Positions 47,601 through 59,027 of a stretch of DNA of 64,000 nt are shown here, piece after piece. Under the pieces are notes generated by a model, which ran no database searches, was not told the DNA's origin, and saw only the letters and a program-made list of their open reading frames with translations. The first letter of the stretch is position 1, and every line of letters begins with the position of its first letter. Both the position numbers and the translations under genes were made by a program. The DNA is taken from positions 36,561,176 to 36,625,175 of the forward strand of contig CM049311.1 in NCBI GenBank assembly GCA_026874595.1, written 5' to 3'. Source of the DNA: Sipunculus nudus. Its lineage: Eukaryota; Annelida; Sipuncula; Golfingiida; Sipunculidae.

Positions 47601-50600
47601 CAGCTAACGCGCATGTCAAAGATGTATTAATTAATTCAACACCCGTTCCTTGTCTCTCTCGTCAACTCTTATTGGCTCCGGACGGATGCTGTCAATTCTC
47701 CTCGAATTATATAGATGTTTTGTCTACTCGGACAACTTTCCAGGCCAGGAAGTGAATGTCAAAGCTAGAAACCTCAAGTCCTCTTTAGACAAAGCTTGGA
47801 GCAAAAGTTTGTACTGCAATCTTGGTTCAAGAGGCTCTCAGAATTATAATACCAGATATAATGGTCAGGCTCGGCACTCGTTAAATCTTTAATGTTCCGA
47901 CCCCGACCGTGCGGCGAGGGCCTTCCGGTTTCTGGATTTAATATTTTATACACGAATGGCCAGTGTCACACACATGCATAATGGGAATACCAAATCATAA
48001 CTTTTCATCAATGGCGTGTTTATTGCAAAACAAGAGCAAAGACGGTCACCAGATGATCCAGCTATAAGATTTTCCCCCCACCCGGACAATGTCATAAATT
48101 AATTTGCTTTCAGACGCGGGGCCTAGCCTTATTAACGCAACAGCTCCGCGACAGCAATTGAAATGTACACTGCCGACAGCCCCATGGAAAAAAGATTGTC
48201 TTGCTCAAAAAGGCCGTTTACCATTCTGTATAATGGCCACATGAGTAGCAACTTTGGCTTTTCGGCACAATTACTTCACAACATAACCACAGCTGCTGGT
48301 AGGGCAGATCGTGTTGTAAATAAAATAGCCGAGTAAATCCAGTAAACTGACGTCGCCGGGTGTTATATGTTAGCCCAGAAGTCATCAGAAGCACTTGTTG
48401 AAACCTATGCGGACGTGTTTTGGAGAATTTATACACCCTTAGTCACATCAATTATACGTATCACAATCAATCTACCGCTGCTGGAGGAAGGCCTGGATGC
48501 AGGGCTAGGTATACAGTCATCAAACAGCCAACACAAACCATACAGTCAATCTTACTTTCCAAAAACATCCTTGTTTCTCCCCTGTTTGTTTCATCTATAA
48601 CATTTTAACACCAAATGTTAATAGAAAGCACTTTTCTGTGAGAAAAAAATAAAGATATATTGTTTCGTCATGAGTTGGTCCAGGATATCTTGTAAATAGT
48701 TTGTTTCTTTGGAAATAGTGTTGCTTCTTTGATGCTGAATACATCAGGTAGGATATAAATACTTCCGATTTTTTCTCCCTCTATATATCTCCTTTTTCAC
48801 ACGTATGCATACATATATTCACAAGGAAACATTACAAGTTTGAGCCAGACTTCGATACAAAGATAGGTTAGCAAACAAACAGGAAGTAGTGTAATTACAA
48901 AATAATCTACAAAAACACATAAACGGAATAAATTTTATGCGTGAGTGACGTAAATCAAAATCGAGTGTTTGAAAGAAATCTTGGTAGCTTATTTTAAATC
49001 AAGTGATTTTTCAATTAAATGTCATAACAGTCCTTTAATATCAGCCAAGCGTCTGTTTAAAACACTTGTCAAGCTAATTAGCATTTTGATGAGTACATTG
49101 GACTCGGCGTTTGGTTTTAGCGCTCGTTACTTTCCGCTGTGACAAATCTAATAATCTAAACCTCGTAATGATCCACCTGAAGCCGCTTAGCAGAAGCCGA
49201 CTACAAAGGGACAAAGCCGCCTGGAAAAGCCCCCAAGCATCCAAGGTCGTCGTTCTTTGTAGTGGACATCCGGGCTCTTTGTTTAATGTGTCTTAATTAT
49301 CCAAATCACCTCCAACCAGCCATCAATCAACCCTGCGATATCCCCATAGCCTTGGTAAAAATATCGGGAGATTTGAGAAACTGAAAGTCGAAATATTTAT
49401 CGCTGTCGTTCAACACTGTATAAAAATGCCTAAGCCGCTTGTTATTAATGACGATTGAGGAGAAGTGCCGCGTTTAGCAATCGCTTTTCATGTTTTTTCC
49501 TGGATTAAACACAACAGTTAATAGCTCATGAGATTGCCGTTTAATTTATTTCATTCTTACAATTGTTAATTACCATTAAACATTTACATATGATTTATTC
49601 TACATCGTGCAAGGAACCAAAAAAGTCACATTTTTATTTACTCGGCACACTTCATGTGCATGTGTACTTTTCTTTTTGTACAGCGACTCGAGCCAGTTCA
49701 TGATTTGAAAAAAAATTCCCAGTGTCCATGCCTTCCACAATATAATTTCATTTTATACATGATATTTTTACAAATCTACAGCGATATGGGTAGATTAAAG
49801 TTACTTCGCACCTAAGCAGTAATTAAAACGTCGGCGTTACTTGTTCTTAGCTAGTCTATTATTAATGGAAGCAAAGACTAACAATTACGTCACCTCGTTC
49901 GTAAGTCATTCTTTACGGACTAAAAAGAAGCCAAGAGAAATCCATAGCATCCCCTTCTAATATGGCTTCGGATGCTCTCTAACAGTGAAAAGAAAATAAA
50001 ACAAATAGCCGCAGTATGTTTTTGTCCAGGACAATGCATTACCACGGCCCCAGTTGTTTTATCATCCGATAAACCATCCATTTTGACTTTTTAATGTTCA
50101 TACTGGCATTTTTCTAAACTTGAGGCAGTTTTATCAATGTTTTCAACCATTTAGCAAACGCTTCGTTAGTCGACAATACCAATCTTTTTGAAAATGGCGC
50201 GTCTGGGGAATGTCCCATAAGTCTTACAGTAAAAGCTAGATTTTGGGTTGAAATTTTGCACTCCGGGCGAAAGTAGTATACCTACCAGAGGTCCAGGCTG
50301 GCCTGTGCGGACTCGTTCAATTTATTTGACATAAAGGCAAGCTTATGTTTCAGCAGAACTATCTTTTAGCGGCATAGAGAAAATGAATCGCAGGGTTCTG
50401 CAGGAGTTGGTTGGCAATACAGAAAAGCGTTTTTCCATGGTAAAAATAGCCTTCACAAAGACACTTAGGACGAATTCTTAAAAACTGTTTTTTTGGTACC
50501 CGAAAGTAATCATCTCCGTTTTCTCAGTCAGGCATCTGAAGCTTTGGATAATCCCCATCTGCTCATACCAAGACATTTTTCCCCTGCATTCTCAACGGCC

Positions 50601-50974
50601 TTCAAATGGTATTCATTTTGTTGGCAGAGCGACCACAAGCAGCTTTCAAATATGCTTAGATCTGAGCATGTCCTTTTATTATATACTTAAAGAGGGTTGT
50701 TTACTTTTTATGCTCTCACTCTCGAATGAGCTTTACAATTTTTAGAGACGGGAGAAACTCCCGCCTTCACAAGTTTTTGCCATTTGCTGAGGAAGTCTCG
50801 TCTGGTAAACTCTGGTATACCACTTACTTTTCTGTGTCTTTGACCTCGAGGCCAAAAGAAGTGAAGAAATAACATGTTGACTTTGTGGATTATAATGTTT
50901 CATAAGGGAAAAAAAGCGTTGAACAGAAATGAAATATTGAGCGTGTCCGAAAGGTTAAACAGCTCATTAATTTA
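47601..50974. other. Unique DNA with mixed-composition islands, notably ~49110-49560
   Basis: About 3.4 kb without recognised repeats. The stretch at 49110-49560 is balanced in composition, repeat-free and dense in TAAT words, the texture typical of conserved non-coding elements near developmental genes. Similar shorter patches occur at about 47680-47960. This is a visual impression. Confidence 0.3.
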
Positions 50975-51475
50975 GGACTCGAGTCCACATTTCAGGGTCT
51001 TGGACTCAAACTTCAGCACTAGATAAAAACACCAGGGTCCATTTACAGTCCAAGTGAAAAAAGATTGTCACTCTAGTTTGGACGTTCAGATGGGAGACCA
51101 CACTATGGAAACTCATTTATGTGAGCTGTCGAAACAAACTTAATTCAAGAGTGTAAAGACAAATCTTTATCTCTGCATTGTGAGGTACAAATAATTAAAC
51201 ATTAAAGTGAAAAGCTGAATTATTAATGTTAACTATAACAGAAATATATATGATTTTCTCGAGTGTCCGATTTACAGTGTTTCAAATCAAGACGTTTAGA
51301 TTGGAACCTGTACTCGAGTTCTAAAAGACTCGGACTTGGACTTGGACTCGAGTCGCATGGACTCGGACTTTGACTTGAACTCGAGTCGCACGGACTCGGA
51401 CTTGGACATGGACTCGAGTTGCATGGACTCGGACTTGGACTTGGACTCGGATGATGTGAACTCAACTACAACACT
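50975..51475 (+). repeat. GGACTC repeat family, short array
   Basis: A leading arm near 50975-51060 contains GGACTCGAGTCC and GTCTTGGACTCAAACTT. After about 240 bp of non-repeat DNA the hexamer array at 51325-51450 alternates GGACTC and GGACTT words with GAGTCGCA linkers. It ends with TCGGATGATGTGAACTCAAC, the counterpart of TCGGATGGTGTGGACTCGAC at the end of the 62-kb array. This shared terminal module shows that both arrays belong to one family and that the hexamer core is the part that changed in length. Confidence 0.85.
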
Positions 51476-54079
51476 GTTACTGAAACCAGAAGCTTGCAAT
51501 GTTAATTTTATGCTCATATAAATAAAACATCATAATATTATAATAAATTATAATCTCATTATTTTCATAAATCATGATATATATTCTCAGTTTTGTTGTT
51601 GTCAAAACTTCGTTAGACCTCTTGACATGGTATTAACTTTACCTGCACGAAAATAAATTTAAAAAAAAAAAAAGCTATAAAAGGGGCTATTTAGACATGT
51701 TTTAAATGGTTATTTCAAGGGCCTGTGAGTAATGTCATGTAGGGAAAAAAGTATAGCCGTATTCACCAATGGTAAGCCTTTGATTTAAATAGTCCAATTA
51801 CCCTCAGATTTTAACGGATTGTTCCTTTTTTGTTCCTTATTATAACCCTTCACAAAATCCCATTAAAATCTTTTAAGTGCTGACAAACAAACCAAATAAC
51901 CAAGGGTAAAACATAATATCTTTCGAGAGCTGGCAACATATATGGAAACATATTACCTATAGGCTATATATATATCATCATGTTATAACAATAGCCCTGT
52001 GTATACTTCTTAGTCAAATAAGAATAAAAATGATCTGTATACTAGATACTGTGCAGATAAAATGCCTTGCAGTGTCTGTGATACTTATTTTACATGGGTT
52101 CACACTAAAAAATATCTTCAGTAAACAAATAGAAATTGCTTGAAATTTCATAGCGCCATTTCGGTCCTCTGCATTTAGAGAGTCTACAACCAGCGAACTG
52201 GCGTCTGAGTGCCTAAACACTTTCAGGCGCTATAAGGATGCAAATATATGTGTCATTAATTTTTAACAAAGCCACATTGTCTGCAAGTACGCTGTCACTT
52301 GACATAAACCAGGCCAATCGTTAGTTTTTTTAAGTATACTTTCTAACAACTCCTACCGTGTGCGAAAAATATTGTATTTTCCCTCAGCATATTTGTAAAT
52401 CCCTCTGCATGTTTGGTGAATTTCTGCAAGATTGGCTCGCACGGGTAACTGGACGACAGTCAACATGTGCGCGTAACCAAATAGACGGATGATCAGTTTG
52501 GTTTATATATTCACATGTATACTTAAGTGTTAATGCATCACTAACATCCTAGCATTAGGACGTCTGCTGATTACCACGATATCAATGCAACAGCAATGGT
52601 GACCGTGGCTGTAGTACCACGACGGCGCAAGTAATTTGACTGACGCCCAAACATTCACGGCTTGTATTTTGTTCTTTAACAGCAGGGCATGCAAATAACA
52701 TCGGAACCAATATAGTAATATTATATTTTGAGTAATAACAATAATAAGCATTTGCCACCCGAGAATCCTTATGGCAGTTTGGGTTTTCCAGAGAGACACT
52801 TGAATGTATTAATCAAACTTCATCGTTTTCTTCAATTGCTTATTACTGAAAACGATCCTTGTGTTAAGGCAGCGAACAACAGTAAATTACTTTAATTTCA
52901 TAATAGGAACAATTTAAGCGTCATTTAAAATCAGATATCAATGTGTTTAATTGATACTTCACTGTGGTAATGGGCATTCACTCGGGCGTAATGCTGCCCC
53001 ATTAGACGCTCTGACAAAACACATGGCGCTAATTAGGCCATAACAGAGTATGAGTCTGCTCAAAGCGCTGGTCCTAATTATTCGTTCTTTTTCACAAATT
53101 GTCCTTTCATTTCGATTTTATTGTACCTCCTACAAGATCATGGCGTAAATAATGTCACAAACTTCTTTTAATTGTTTCATCGAAATGATCTACTCAAGTG
53201 CCTTTGAGGTTTTGCATGATGTCGTGTGAAGCCGGGCGCATATCAGGACGTTTTGACGTATGTTAAGATCGTAGACTAATATGCGTTTCTGTCTAAATTT
53301 TCACAATTATTTGTGCCGGATCAGACGTCTTGCGGTTCTTCGCCACGACATTAAATTTTGGGCAAAATAGTATGATGAAATAGAAGTCGACGGAATATGA
53401 GCACTATAGAAGGACATTTGTCGGATTTATCGGTCAATTTGCCGTCGCGTTTTTGACCATAAGATTCCGCGAAATGGTGGTTTGATGACGCTCGGCAATG
53501 AATATAGTGGATTGGGACATTTGCATGGACATTTTGGGCCAATATGACATCTCCCTACCGACTGACCCCATTTCTCGATGTACGTGTTCTGATAGCTATT
53601 AAAGATGCACGAAGCTAGGTATATGGTATACGATAAGTTTGTAAATGACATATAGCCATTCTAGTTATTATTTCGCGGTCCTATTTCAATTACAAATTGA
53701 AGTTCATCATACAACACACAATAATGTTCTAAATATCCTCAGGCTAGCGTAAAACACAGATACTTTTATTTGTTTACGTATCGCATAATTTTTTTTTTTT
53801 TAATTGCAAAGAATTAATTATAGAAAAGATTCACCTGTTTGTAACCGTTTCCTTAACATTTCTCTCGAGAATGCCTTATTTATCTCACAATCGCAAAGAA
53901 TCATATGCTTTTGGTTCGTCCAAGGTTAGTCCAAATAGACAGGTGGTCTTATTAGATAGGTGGTCTTCCAGATAGGTTCAACTATACATCTAAATTATGC
54001 TGATACAGATTATCTTCAAAATTTAATTGTTTGTTTTGTAATACCCTAACCATCCATTGATATATAGCTTCATTCTCAC
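51476..54079. other. Unique DNA with a mixed-composition island at ~52960-53260
   Basis: The island contains two TAATTA/CTAATTA-type words (near 53031 and 53083) and is balanced in composition; it may be regulatory. A T-rich tract lies near 53790. No repeats or exons are recognised. Confidence 0.35.
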
Positions 54080-54154
54080 AACATTCACCTGAGGATCGCG
54101 TCGCATCCCGTGAAACAGCCTTATCGTGAACTAACAGTGTCGTTTTTTTTTCAG

Positions 54155-54230
<76 letters not shown>
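54080..54230 (-). repeat. Dispersed core linked to (TA)n, copy 2, with a 73-bp TA run
   Basis: The inverted form of the 33.85-kb core: on the minus strand AACGACACTGTTAGTTCACG then TGTTTCACGGGATGCGACGC. It is joined through a T/A-rich spacer to an (AT)n tract at 54158-54230. In both copies the TA tract lies within a few tens of bases of the core but on opposite sides relative to it. Confidence 0.7.
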
Positions 54231-54234
<4 letters not shown>

Positions 54235-54884
54235 CCAAAAAGGTGCTTTGAAAGATCGCCGAAAACTCTGTGGCCGATGCTTGAATGACATGAGCAGAAA
54301 ATATCTTGAAAGGAACTAGGACGCCAGCGTGGAGGCATTCCGTATCAAATTACAGTATCTGACGTGTTGGAAATAGGAATTGGTATTCACACCGTGTAAC
54401 GGGACGTTAACAGAACCCCGACGTAAATGCATGGCACGCTGGGGATATAACCCTGTTTATTTCATATAACACACTGTATACCGTAATGGAACTCAAATAA
54501 GAACTGCAGAGCTATGTTTCCTTTAGTTTTTTTTGTTGCATGTTTTTTTTTCGCAAGCCACTGCATGCTTGTTCGAAATTCAAGCTCATTGATACCATGC
54601 CTTGGATAAGGCTAACTTGTTTTTTTATTATTATTATGGCATATCATATTACTAGATACAGTATTGCGTAACGGAACTCCTTTAATTAATGGTTTTACAT
54701 TAATTTCTTATGACCGTTGGTCTTTATTCTGTAACCATATATATATAACGTGGTAAATTTTCGGTTTGACTGGAGTCCCTACGTAAATAAGGGCTAGAAC
54801 CCGACTCCCAAGTCCCTGCAACCAATTATTCTAGCCGTTCACTGCACTAAATTTGGTAGATGTAGGGTGGCTGATTTAAGACAC
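54231..54884. other. AT-rich unique DNA with a GACTC-rich trace
   Basis: Around 54765-54820 words such as GACTGGAGTCCC and CCCGACTCCCAAGTCCC suggest a decayed GGACTC-family relic. Otherwise no feature is seen. Confidence 0.35.
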
Positions 54885-55112
54885 AGAAAAAAAAATATTT
54901 ATCTCGAGATCTCGAGATAACATCTCGAGATCTCGACATAAAAATTCACAATTTTTTTTTGCTGCAGAAAAAAAAGTATTTATCTCGAGATCTCGACTTA
55001 ACATATCTTGAAATATATGTTAAGTCTAGACCGCGAGATATTATCTCGAGATCACGAGATAAAATTTCAATGAAAAAAATAAGTCCACATGGGTTTTGTA
55101 CGAACCATTCGA
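54885..55112 (+). repeat. TCTCGAGA palindrome element, copy A
   Basis: This ~228-bp element is made of TCTCGAGATCTCGAGA-type palindromes separated by A/T runs. A perfect 22-bp palindrome lies at 54899-54920. The order is A-run, palindrome, T-run plus GCTGCAG, palindrome, an imperfect hairpin (TTAACATAT...ATATGTTAA), more palindromes, then TTTTGTACGAACCATTC. Copy B at 56490-56712 has the same parts in the same order on the opposite strand. It has no coding potential. It is a non-autonomous repeat of unknown class. Confidence 0.88.
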
Positions 55113-55381
55113 TGCTTAATTGGCGTAAAGCAAGACAAAGGGACCGACTTCTTTATCTGTCAAATAAACATAATATTTTGAACCTTTCATAAAAATGAGC
55201 CAATCCCAAGGGGTTAAGATGGTGCCCCATGTTTATATCCACGTGTTTACATGGGTCGGGGGTGGGGGGGGGTGTGCGAAAATGGCCACCGATCGTAACA
55301 GAATGAATTCCGGCAAAGACATCTTGCTTCAATTCAGAGAGCACAGAGTTCTGTTAATGACAAATATTACAAATATTGCAC
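55113..55381. other. Unique DNA with a G-rich tract
   Basis: A short G-rich run (GGGGGTGGGGGGGG-like) lies at about 55258-55272. Nothing else is recognised. Confidence 0.4.
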
Positions 55382-55726
55382 TGCTTCACATGCTGTAACG
55401 AAAATCAACTAGGGATCTTTCAATCACCCGGTGACATGTTTTTATCTGTATGTTGACACTGGCCTTGTACCTTGTGTACAAGTAGCCTGTAGATAAAATG
55501 TTTTACGTCAAATTGGCGTTATAAGAACCTTTCCCAGCAAGGATTAACTTCAATGCTTCACATGCTGTAACGAAAATCAACTAGTGATCTTTCAATCACC
55601 CGGTTATATGTTTTTATCTGTATGTTGACACTGGCCTTGTGCCTTGTGTACAAGTAGCCTGTAGATAAAATGTTTTTACGTCAAAGTGGCGTTATGAGAA
55701 CCTGTCCCAGCAAGGATTAGCTTCAC
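55382..55726 (+). repeat. Tandem duplication, 172-bp unit, two copies
   Basis: Copy 1 begins at 55382 and copy 2 at 55554, both opening TGCTTCACATGCTGTAACG. They stay nearly identical up to CAGCAAGGATTA(A/G)CTTCA, with only a few substitutions and one or two indels. This is the most recent-looking duplication in the window. No coding frame is conserved. It lies between the two palindrome elements. Confidence 0.95.
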
Positions 55727-56489
55727 TTCTTTAATATACAGAGTTAGCAGGTATCACAAAAATTCTATTAATAAGACAGGTGAATAGTGGCTTTAAAACC
55801 AAAGCAGAGCATTTGCTGAAATAAAATCATGATGAGAAATGATCGAAATATAGACCGTTTATTTATGAATATAAATCATTTGTTAATATAGGGTAACTAA
55901 AGGTAATTTGAGCGATAGGTATAGCTATAGTGGAACAAGACTTGGGCTTTAGGGGCTAAAGCACCCCCCCCCCCCCTAGCGTACCTACCCGATACACAGT
56001 AATCATTTTAAGCATATTTTCATTTATGATGGTCAAATAAATATGCCATAAAACAAACCACAATCTTAATAAAAAACGAAACCTGAAAAAGTTGTACAAA
56101 AAGCATGTTTTTATACCAAGCTCATAATTATATGTATCTATTAAATAACAAGGTACCCACAACGCATGCATGCAGACCTAAACATTTCATTTGAGTAATT
56201 TCTCAGTATGGCTTCGAATCCGCCATTCAGGGAGAATGTTTCAGTTTCATTTGGCTTTTACATCTTCCTTTCGGAAAAGTATAATTAAATATTGAATTTC
56301 ATATTGAACTTTTCTTCACCTCCCCTTATCTTAAGGGAAATATAAACTTGATTGATTTTAAATGAATTATATTGTATTACCATTCAGTAAAACACAGAAT
56401 ACATGGTCTTTGTTTTATAATTGTAATAGTAAGCACTCTTAACGTATACTGCCCCTTTAACGTTGTTTGCTTTATGTCATTTCTTCATA
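55727..56489. other. AT-rich unique DNA with a C13 tract
   Basis: C13 lies at 55964-55976. No other feature is recognised between the tandem duplication and palindrome element B. Confidence 0.4.
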
Positions 56490-56712
56490 GAATGGTTCGT
56501 ACAAATGTGAAATTTTATCTCGAGATCTCGACTTAACATCTCGAGATCTCGAGATAAATATTTTTTTCTGCAGCAAAATATTTTTTTGTGTGTGAAAATT
56601 TAAGTCGAGATCTCGAGGTGTTATGTCGAGATCTCCAGATAATATCTTGAGATTTCGAGATAACATGTTATCTCGATATCTCGAAATGTTATCTCGAGTT
56701 AAATATTTTGCT
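56490..56712 (-). repeat. TCTCGAGA palindrome element, copy B (inverted)
   Basis: The element begins on the plus strand with GAATGGTTCGTACAAATGTG, the complement of the right end of copy A, and continues through TCTCGAGATCTCGA-type palindromes and the CTGCAGCAAAATA word. It ends in diverged palindromes (TCTCGATATCTCGA). The outer, minus-strand 5' part is more diverged from copy A than the inner part. The two copies face each other about 1.4 kb apart. Confidence 0.88.
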
Positions 56713-57539
56713 GTAATTAGCTACTGTAATAGATTTGATGACGGAGCCGAAAAATTTGGTTGATTTGTTAACGGTTCTTATCATTTATGACGACAATTAT
56801 AGCAATCCAAAAGACTGAAAAACCAGAAGTGACCGGACAAAATCGGCCGGACAAAATTTGATGATACGCCCGCTAAATCGGTAGGTGTGCATGGGGGCAT
56901 GCGCCAGCGAGACTTCTAAGTGTTGGTTGATTAATTTTCCGGTCGTTAAATAAAACCGGCCGGCAACATGAGGATTGGTCGATGGGAGCCTGGTTGATGA
57001 CCCATGACCTACCTGCTTTTTTTTTTTTTGCAGGACTGACTCAAGGTCATTTAATGTATATCATCAGAGATACAAAAGTCGTCAGCTTTATATCTTCCGA
57101 CTTTAACAATAACCCACTGTCTATTCCTAAATTATCCTACCTCCATTGGCTTTGTATTAACGAAAAATGACGTATTTGTGTTTGCTCTACTCTGGATTAC
57201 CAGAGCAATGGCACATTCCGCAAAAAGATGTAACTTCATAGCTCTTTAACTATAATTCTCCATAGACACAAGATCTCCATACTGAAATGTATACATAGAC
57301 TGTATGTACATCTTTCAGAGTAAAGTGACATTACCTGTATGACCACTTTCCCATTTTGCCATGCTTTGTATGGATTTCAATGATGCTCAAAGGAAGCTAC
57401 TGAATTCTTTATATGAAATATAATATACAATGTGCGTGTTGTTCAAAAGAACAAAAGGTTTATGAATTTCATTATAGAACCCATTGCTTATTGTTCCTAT
57501 ATGCGTGGATCCTGGAAAGATATAAGTAGAAGTAGCATT
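56713..57539. other. Unique DNA with a T13-GCAG acceptor-like string
   Basis: At about 57018-57034 a run of about 13 T followed by GCAG resembles a splice acceptor. One frame after it stays open for about 45 codons to a stop but has no donor and no recognised domain. I do not call an exon. Confidence 0.35.
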
Positions 57540-57805
57540 ATATAAACTAGAAATCTGCATTCTAAGGAATGCAAGCCTCCGCCATTTGGTTGTCCTTATT
57601 GTGGGATGCTCCCAATACCGTCCATGTTTGCATTTATTCATTCAGCCCATATCCTGAATCACACCTAAACCGGATCCACACCTAAATGTAATCAGTTTGT
57701 CATTGTTCCATTGCCGAAATGCCTTGAAAATTTCATGAGATTTCTTTCATGATTGCGTGAGTTATATTATGAACAAACACACAAACACACACGTCAGGGG
57801 CTGAG
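57540..57805 (-). mobile_element. Dispersed repeat R1, copy d (inverted)
   Basis: On the minus strand the order is a GTGTGTTTGT tract, ATATAACTCACGCAATCATG, GGCATTTCGGCAATGGAACA, GTGTGGATCCGG, ATATGGGCTGAATGAATAAA, then GGGAGCATCCCACAATAAGG and TGGCGGAGGC. These match copies a-c in order and give the fullest view of the 3' part. It is a nearly complete copy in reverse orientation. Confidence 0.75.
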
Positions 57806-59027
57806 GTAAAGAAAAAAACTGAACACTATATATAGTCAAGGAAAAACATGAAGTGACTAAAACTTCAAGAAACTGATGTAATTAATCAGTATCGATATAT
57901 CACTATAACAGTACCTAGCAAGAAATAAAGAAAATCAATGGGAGTTAAGAAAAGGAGAAATTAGTATTTTGTGATAATTGCTGTTTTTGCTGAGATGAAG
58001 ATCCTCTTTATGTAACATCAGTTTCACCGGAACTTTGGTTTCAAGGTAGCAGTAGTATTCTCATCATGTTTTAGACCGGTCTAAGATAAGGTATCGTTGA
58101 TAAGACGATATGTATCTGACATAATTAAGTCATATTTCATAGTCCATCTCCGTGGGCCGGGATTTGTAGCTATCAGCGTCCGCGTTTTCGCTGCAATATT
58201 GCAAAACCCGATAGATCGTAACGTCCGGGCCTGTAACTCCTACTTTACATACAGGCAGATAACCGTTGGCCGGTTGCATTCTGTTGACTTATCGGCTGAA
58301 AGCTATCACTTTAAGCCAAGTGCTCAGTAATCCAAATTAATGGTAATGTCGATGGTAGGATAGTAAAAGAAAGCTGTCAGAATTAATAAGCTATAAATCC
58401 TGCCATATCCCGGGAAAGGCTAAATTGAATCTGATAAAAGCGGGCATGCTTGTGTCCCGTGAAATCGGATGACAACAGGAATAATAGTCCGGATGTTGAG
58501 AACTGGTAGTAGATATGTGACTGCCATACCGTCTGGTCATAGAAAATCTGTCATAAAACCAAAATTATCATCGCCTATTTTGCAGAAAAAGACTGTTGTC
58601 TTTTAATATACACATTTTTAGAAAGCGTAAAATGCAAGAAGTGCGTGAAATCCAGTTCACTTACATAATGCTACAGTGTTGGTTCAGGCGTTTCATTATA
58701 ATGTACAATACAGGAATCCTATGTTATGATTTGAGAAGAGTATTTCCATATTAAACGGTATATTCGGTATAACAAAGTTATTTACTTCACTCACTTTCCA
58801 GCCTCTCGCCCGATGCGAAATATAGAAAATTTGACTTTTCGATCAATTGAATTATACATGGAAAAACCGTATTTGGATATTTCGTCAAAATGAGACGCAA
58901 AGGTGCAACAATAGTTATATATGGCTTGTGTTTGTTTTTCTTAAAATTATTTCTTGTCGATTTCATGTTAAAATGTACTTATATCAGACTACGTATGTTA
59001 TTTCTACCTTTGACCTTAAATATCCGG
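57806..59027. other. AT-rich unique DNA with a mixed patch at ~58140-58330
   Basis: A patch around 58140-58330 is balanced and CpG-containing with a 77-codon frame (58097-58330) lacking any known motif. No other feature is seen before the LINE 3' end. Confidence 0.4.

Noticed and set aside
53982-54338. 118-codon minus-strand frame with Tyr-Ile run
   Set aside because: Produced by a 73-bp TA microsatellite. The flanking core also occurs at 33.85 kb with a different context.
57018-57170. Terminal exon after a T13-GCAG acceptor-like string
   Set aside because: An acceptor-like string is expected by chance in T-rich DNA. The downstream frame is short, has no known motif and no upstream exon was found.
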